Source: Bacteroidota bacterium (GTDB taxonomy: Bacteria; Bacteroidota; Bacteroidia; B-17B0; Aurantibacillaceae). Taken from it: 55,862 nt of DNA. The stretch lies in NCBI GenBank assembly GCA_030681615.1, contig JAUXSA010000096.1, positions 1-55,862 of the forward strand, given 5' to 3'. The notes beneath the pieces were generated by a model. That model made no database searches. It was given only the letters and a program-made list of their open reading frames with translations, and had not been told where the DNA came from. Made by a program: the position numbers and the translations under genes. The first letter of the stretch is position 1. The number at the start of each line of letters is the position of its first letter. Of the stretch, positions 51,604-55,862 are shown piece by piece.

Positions 51604-52284
51604 TTGAACTTTGATTACACATATATAACGTTATTCGGTTTTATTATTTTCGAACCAATGACGATCGTTACTAACTTACTGATCTTTATTTTCAGTATTA
51701 TATGTTTTAAAAATTTAAATAAATACACTCACCTATATCCGCGATCATGGGGTTGGTTTGTACTATTAGTTGGTATAAGCAGCTGTTTTGGTTCTACTGC
51801 ACATGCGATACATTACCAGGCAGGAAAATTATTTTTTGATGTGGTTTTTTATATTATGAATGCTTTTAGCCTGGTATCTATTTATTTTTGTTTCAGGGGA
51901 CCGTACCTTTTATATACACTTGAGAAGAAAGCTCCTCATAAAAAAATAACCTATTTTATTATGACCTGGATAGCTGCATTGCTTATTTATACATTATTTC
52001 AAAATAATTTCCTGATCATTAAAATACATGCCGGTATTGTATTAGTATATTCTTTTATTGTTCACCTAATAGTTTTTAAGCGCACAAAAGAAGAGGGGAG
52101 TAAACTTGTGGCAATTGGTATAAGTATCACTTTTATTCCAATCATTATACATTCGCTTAAATTTTCAATTCACGAATGGTTCAATTATAAAGATATTTCA
52201 CATGTTATTATTTTTATTGCTTTGTTAGTGATCTACAAAGGTGTAAAAATAACTTCTGAAAAATTGAGTACAAGACCCCATTAG
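51604..52284 (+). CDS. Multispanning membrane protein of unknown function
   Basis: 226 residues with seven predicted membrane segments and few loops. The start is TTG at 51604 (MNFDYTYITLFGFIIFEPMT); the first ATG (51658) would remove the first half-helix. The FEPMTIVTN start and the conserved HAIHY near 61 recall a small Bacteroidota membrane family (DUF6962-like), which I suggest without certainty. It lies 39 bases after the antiporter. It converges on tamB with 9 bases between them and no terminator. Confidence 0.65.
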   Translation: MNFDYTYITLFGFIIFEPMTIVTNLLIFIFSIICFKNLNKYTHLYPRSWGWFVLLVGISSCFGSTAHAIHYQAGKLFFDVVFYIMNAFSLVSIYFCFRGPYLLYTLEKKAPHKKITYFIMTWIAALLIYTLFQNNFLIIKIHAGIVLVYSFIVHLIVFKRTKEEGSKLVAIGISITFIPIIIHSLKFSIHEWFNYKDISHVIIFIALLVIYKGVKITSEKLSTRPH

Positions 52285-52293
52285 GTAATTTAA

Positions 52294-55200
52294 TTATTGT
52301 GCCGCAGTTTCTTTGGCCGCTTCTTTAGCTTTTTCTTTTCTCTTTATCTTTTCGAGATAACGTTTAAAGAGTTGATTAAAGGTCTCAAACTCTTCCCTGT
52401 AAAAGAAGCCTACACCTTGTGTATATGGCCCGCCCGATGTTGCGATCTGTGTATTATCATTGCTCCTGTTAAAACCTTTTACCCTATAGCGGCCGTCTTC
52501 CGAAAGTTTATATTCCACATTCACGTCTCCAATTAATCCATTTCCCTGTGCCCGCGCTTGATTGTTAACACCAAAATTACCGTCGACAGTAACTTTATTA
52601 TTTAAAAATTGTTTGCTTAATGCAAGATCAACCTCCTGACTATTTTGGTTACCAGCGCGGTAATTTACACCAACCTCAAGATCTTTAATACCTGTTAAAT
52701 TTCCAAAATAGGTATTTAAAAATTCGCTCATACGGTTACTTAACAATTCGCTGCCCGTTGATGCGGCTGCACCACCTGCTGTTACACCCCCGCCATTGCT
52801 ATTGTATATTTGTGGTGTAACAAAACTTCTGAATAATAAAAATGAAAAAACCTGTCTGTTCAATTCGGCCTCATCACTTAATACATTGTTGATCCTTGAT
52901 CTTGAGGTTGCGTCAAGACTCGGGAAATCAATAGCAAAATTTATATTTGGGGTGAACAGTTTATTTGTGATCAATAATTTACAATTCACCGGAAACCTGC
53001 CTTTATATTTTCCAGTTGTATCATTAAGTAATGGCGCAACAGAAGCTCTCTGCTTGTAACTCGTTGTTATATCAATATCAGCATTCAAAGGATCACCACT
53101 CCAGGAAATAGTGCTTCCGGCATCGATCTCAAATTTTTTGCTGATCACGTTCTCCAATGTAAATAAATAATCTCCATTAGTAATAAGATAATCGCCAACC
53201 ATTTCAAATTTACCAAGTGTACTTATATTTAAGTTTAAGTCGCCCTCACCCTGCACGTTTAAAGCGTCTCCATTTGCATTATCGAGTATTATATTTACAG
53301 TTAGTTCTGGAGTGGCTTTAATTTTCATGTCAAGACTAAATCCTGTAAAAGAGTTCTCAACTTTTTTAGCAAGAGTATCTTTTTTTACAAAATGTATAAA
53401 ATCCGATTCTGAAACATCGGCAGGGCCATCTAACGGTAGAATGAACTTAGAATTTTTATTTGTTGCTGCAGTTACTTCCATGTGCAGGTTGTTTAAAAAG
53501 CCATAAATACCCATGTTTCCGGTCGCATACACTTTTCCGTAAAATGTATTGTTTTGTGTGATCCCTGTATTTAATACAAGCATGTTATTGTAAGAAACGT
53601 CATAATCTAATTGTATCTTAGTAAAATTAGAATGGAATATGTTTCCATTTATAGTTCCTTGGGGTACTGCTTTTATTCGTTTGTCCTTTAGCAAAGCATC
53701 TGCCATTGTTTTTTCGCTCATTAGCAACTCGCTAAAACGTATCTGGTCAGGCATTATCTCAAGATCGCCAGACATGTAATAAGTAACATTTGTATAATCT
53801 ACTTTTATCTCTGCATTAAACAGTTTAAAGTTTCCGTCAATTTTTATATTATCGGGCGTACCATGAATTTTTCCTTTTCCGGATATGGGTCCGTTGTTTA
53901 TAGTTAATATCCCTTCCAATAATGGATTAAGTAATTTTAAATTGGCCGGGGCTGCAGTTACATCCAGGTCAATACTTTCTTCTTTTTTATCTATGTAATA
54001 ATAACCCCTGAAGGAGATGTTCTTCATCTTACCTCCATCAAATGTTGGTAGCCCTAGCGATGTATAGCCATCTGTAAATATGGTCTTTGTTTTTGCATCG
54101 TAGTTTGTTTTTACAACCATTTCACCAAGCGTATTGTTATTTATCTTTAAAGAGGTAAAATCAAGATCGCTGCTAAAGGCAAAGTTCTTGGGATCAAGAA
54201 CAGTAACTCTGCCGTTCACCATTCCATTCAATTTTAATTTTATACTCCGTAAAAGGGGATTAAATTGTTCAAGCATCACACTTGCTGTATTTACTACAAG
54301 GCTGTCTCCAGGCTTATTTGAGAGCGAACCGGCGATGCCAATACTTTGCTCTTTATTGGTAAATAATAAAGGATTTATAAGGATATTTCCCCCGGTATCA
54401 ATAACAGTTGGGTTAGAGGTAACCATATTCCACGTACTGCTATCGGTTGGCGTAATAAAAAATTTATCAAATGTAAGCGTAGCAACCTGCCCACTAAAAT
54501 TTACTTTACCGGCAAGCCTTCCAGCGTTTTTAGGGCTGGTTTTATTATCCCATTCTAAATTATATTTTGTATCGAGGTCTTTTGAAACGAAGTACATAAA
54601 ATAATTTCTTAATACTAAACTATCAGTTAGCTTAATATCGCTGGCTTTAAATACAAGATTTACTTTATTGTTCTTCGAGTATGATTCGATAACATTGTTG
54701 TTGAATTTAATTTTTCCGTAGCTTATAGAGTCTGATTTTAAATTAATATTCAAAAGATTTTTCGACGCGTCAAAATCACCATTAATAATAGTATTTGGGC
54801 TAACAGCTAAATTTTTCAAAAATAATTCTCTAACTATTCTGAATTGTTTAACCGTGAGCTCAAATTTAAAGGCATCGGTGTAAACCGTTCGCGTTTTGAT
54901 CTTGGGTACAAAAGTTGGGTAATACGAATTAAGCACCTGGTTAAATGCCATACCAAGATTATTAGCATCAAAACGGCCATCAACTTTTAAGTTGAAGTAG
55001 TTTGAGTTAATGACCATATGTTTATCTGCAGTTGCCTGGTCTAATTTAAGATCGAAGGTGCTGATCTTAAATTTCTTTATTTCGTTCGTGTATTCAGTAT
55101 CATCAAAATTTATAGTACCAGTAAGGTTATTGAGATTATCACCTTTTAAATTAATTAGGATCTGGGTTGAAATTTTAGCTTCCTGTTTTGTGAAATTTAA

Positions 55201-55862
55201 TTTTTTTAGATCTATATTGTTTACTGTAGAAATAAAATCCATTTCAGGCACTTTATTTTTAAAATCAATATTGCCATTAAAATCAAAATCAGCATTAGGA
55301 TCTTTGCTCACCAACAATCCGTTAAACACTTTTTCTTTAATATTACCATTCAGCTTTATGTTCTTATACGAGTAGTTATTATAATTTACATTTAAAACGG
55401 TGCCTTCAACGTCGGCATCAAGCGATTTTAATGACACACCTTTACCTCTTATCTCACTATTTAGAGAGAGAGAATTAAAATTCGAAATTCCGAAAAGGGT
55501 TCCAATATCAAAATTACTGGTTTGCAATTTTCCATGATAGGCAACATCATCTGCTTTCTTACCGATCTTAATGCTTAATTGTGTGGCAAGGTTTCCTAAC
55601 CCTGTCTTAAACTTACCATAGGTCGTAAAGTCCGTAACAAAACCATCAAATTTTCCTTTATACGAAATAGTGCCCAGGCGCTTTAATTCAATAGGTAATT
55701 CTAGTTTTTTATTTTCCGAGAAAGGATAATTTGGGATCCTGATCAGGTCGGTGTAATTAGTTGCGAGTTCCTCTACATCAAAATGTAAAAAACTTGTGTT
55801 AAAATCCGGAAGGCCTGTTATGGTTAAATTACCGTCAAAACGTGTGTGCCTGCCATACTTTA
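52294..55862 (-). CDS. tamB: TamB-like translocation and assembly protein, 5' end outside window
   Basis: About 1189 residues visible. The frame is open to the right edge: the first possible start at 55527 is only an internal TTG, and sensible TamB/AsmA-like sequence (GRHTRFDGNLTITGLPDF) continues past it. Long repetitive beta-structure (FDGNIDFKN, LNGMVNGRVTV, ISGKGKIHGTPDNIKIDGNF) forms the lipid-carrying groove. The C-terminal TamB domain is visible: DFIHFVK, FEIDAGSTISWSGDPLNADI, INNVLSDEAELNRQVFSFLL, and an amphipathic end. TamB-type proteins span the periplasm and move phospholipid to, or help build, the outer membrane. The last 25 residues are Lys/Ala-rich. Confidence 0.92.
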   Translation of the reverse strand, partial: KYGRHTRFDGNLTITGLPDFNTSFLHFDVEELATNYTDLIRIPNYPFSENKKLELPIELKRLGTISYKGKFDGFVTDFTTYGKFKTGLGNLATQLSIKIGKKADDVAYHGKLQTSNFDIGTLFGISNFNSLSLNSEIRGKGVSLKSLDADVEGTVLNVNYNNYSYKNIKLNGNIKEKVFNGLLVSKDPNADFDFNGNIDFKNKVPEMDFISTVNNIDLKKLNFTKQEAKISTQILINLKGDNLNNLTGTINFDDTEYTNEIKKFKISTFDLKLDQATADKHMVINSNYFNLKVDGRFDANNLGMAFNQVLNSYYPTFVPKIKTRTVYTDAFKFELTVKQFRIVRELFLKNLAVSPNTIINGDFDASKNLLNINLKSDSISYGKIKFNNNVIESYSKNNKVNLVFKASDIKLTDSLVLRNYFMYFVSKDLDTKYNLEWDNKTSPKNAGRLAGKVNFSGQVATLTFDKFFITPTDSSTWNMVTSNPTVIDTGGNILINPLLFTNKEQSIGIAGSLSNKPGDSLVVNTASVMLEQFNPLLRSIKLKLNGMVNGRVTVLDPKNFAFSSDLDFTSLKINNNTLGEMVVKTNYDAKTKTIFTDGYTSLGLPTFDGGKMKNISFRGYYYIDKKEESIDLDVTAAPANLKLLNPLLEGILTINNGPISGKGKIHGTPDNIKIDGNFKLFNAEIKVDYTNVTYYMSGDLEIMPDQIRFSELLMSEKTMADALLKDKRIKAVPQGTINGNIFHSNFTKIQLDYDVSYNNMLVLNTGITQNNTFYGKVYATGNMGIYGFLNNLHMEVTAATNKNSKFILPLDGPADVSESDFIHFVKKDTLAKKVENSFTGFSLDMKIKATPELTVNIILDNANGDALNVQGEGDLNLNISTLGKFEMVGDYLITNGDYLFTLENVISKKFEIDAGSTISWSGDPLNADIDITTSYKQRASVAPLLNDTTGKYKGRFPVNCKLLITNKLFTPNINFAIDFPSLDATSRSRINNVLSDEAELNRQVFSFLLFRSFVTPQIYNSNGGGVTAGGAAASTGSELLSNRMSEFLNTYFGNLTGIKDLEVGVNYRAGNQNSQEVDLALSKQFLNNKVTVDGNFGVNNQARAQGNGLIGDVNVEYKLSEDGRYRVKGFNRSNDNTQIATSGGPYTQGVGFFYREEFETFNQLFKRYLEKIKRKEKAKEAAKETAAQ

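Noticed and set aside
52294-55527. tamB starting at 55527
   Set aside because: That codon is an internal TTG (Leu); the frame continues with TamB-like sequence to the right edge.

Overview
The window is AT-rich chromosomal DNA from a member of the Bacteroidota (class Bacteroidia; I cannot fix the order). The evidence is consistent: C-terminal type IX secretion (T9SS) sorting domains, SpoIIE phosphatases and TPR proteins carrying a YA(R/K)RIQ linker, a two-component propeller kinase, an AraC regulator with an HMA-like N-terminus, TTG starts and A-rich start regions instead of Shine-Dalgarno sites, and promoters of the TTTG/TTG-N20-TAnnTTTG type. I see no phage, IS transposase, CRISPR array or rRNA.

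Layout. 1-2.2 kb: end of an acyltransferase, a STAS-like small protein, a MEDS-domain protein and an unlisted 52-residue Cys-rich secreted peptide with its own terminator. 2.2-8.1 kb: Cache-HAMP-SpoIIE phosphatase, MATE exporter (preceded by an SRPBCC gene remnant), TPR membrane protein, single-domain response regulator. 8.2-14.5 kb: TerB-DnaJ protein, then a sigma-54 signalling block (NtrC-type regulator, hybrid histidine kinase, atypical receiver, two small exported proteins, one behind a good sigma-54 promoter). 14.6-21.1 kb: HrpB helicase, lipoprotein and outer membrane protein, LuxR-type regulator, Lys/Glu-rich TonB-like protein. 21.1-23.8 kb, minus strand: ArsR-DUF998-SRPBCC-DUF1801-SRPBCC operon with two operators sitting in the promoter. 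23.8-28.8 kb: T9SS cargo, then a BlaR1-like M56 protein with its BlaI repressor and twin operators. 29.0-29.3 kb: tRNA-Leu(CAA) preceded by a broken half-copy that carries an 18-bp palindrome. 29.5-37.4 kb: copper-resistance operon (HMA-AraC regulator, P1B ATPase, MFS exporter, HMA protein, HMA-DUF3347 lipoprotein, multicopper oxidase fused to a beta-barrel-like domain). 37.5-43.5 kb: FecR-N-like membrane protein, TPR protein, a truncated second copy of the membrane gene, and a LuxR regulator/propeller kinase pair. 43.6-45.6 kb: two exported proteins, one a T9SS cargo. 45.8-55.9 kb: housekeeping prs and bL25, small exported proteins, an outer membrane protein with a Kef-type antiporter, and TamB running off the right edge.

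Functionally the window is dominated by sensing and envelope defence: four receiver proteins besides the hybrid kinase, two large kinases, a SpoIIE phosphatase, two repressor-controlled operons and a complete copper module. The most interesting sequence-level signals are small: the palindrome in the tRNA-Leu half-copy and in a terminator, a repeat with a tRNA-like end, and a gene 3' end duplicated on the other side of a TPR gene. The copper enzyme fusion and the recurrent orphan YA(R/K)RIQ tail are the best protein-level leads.
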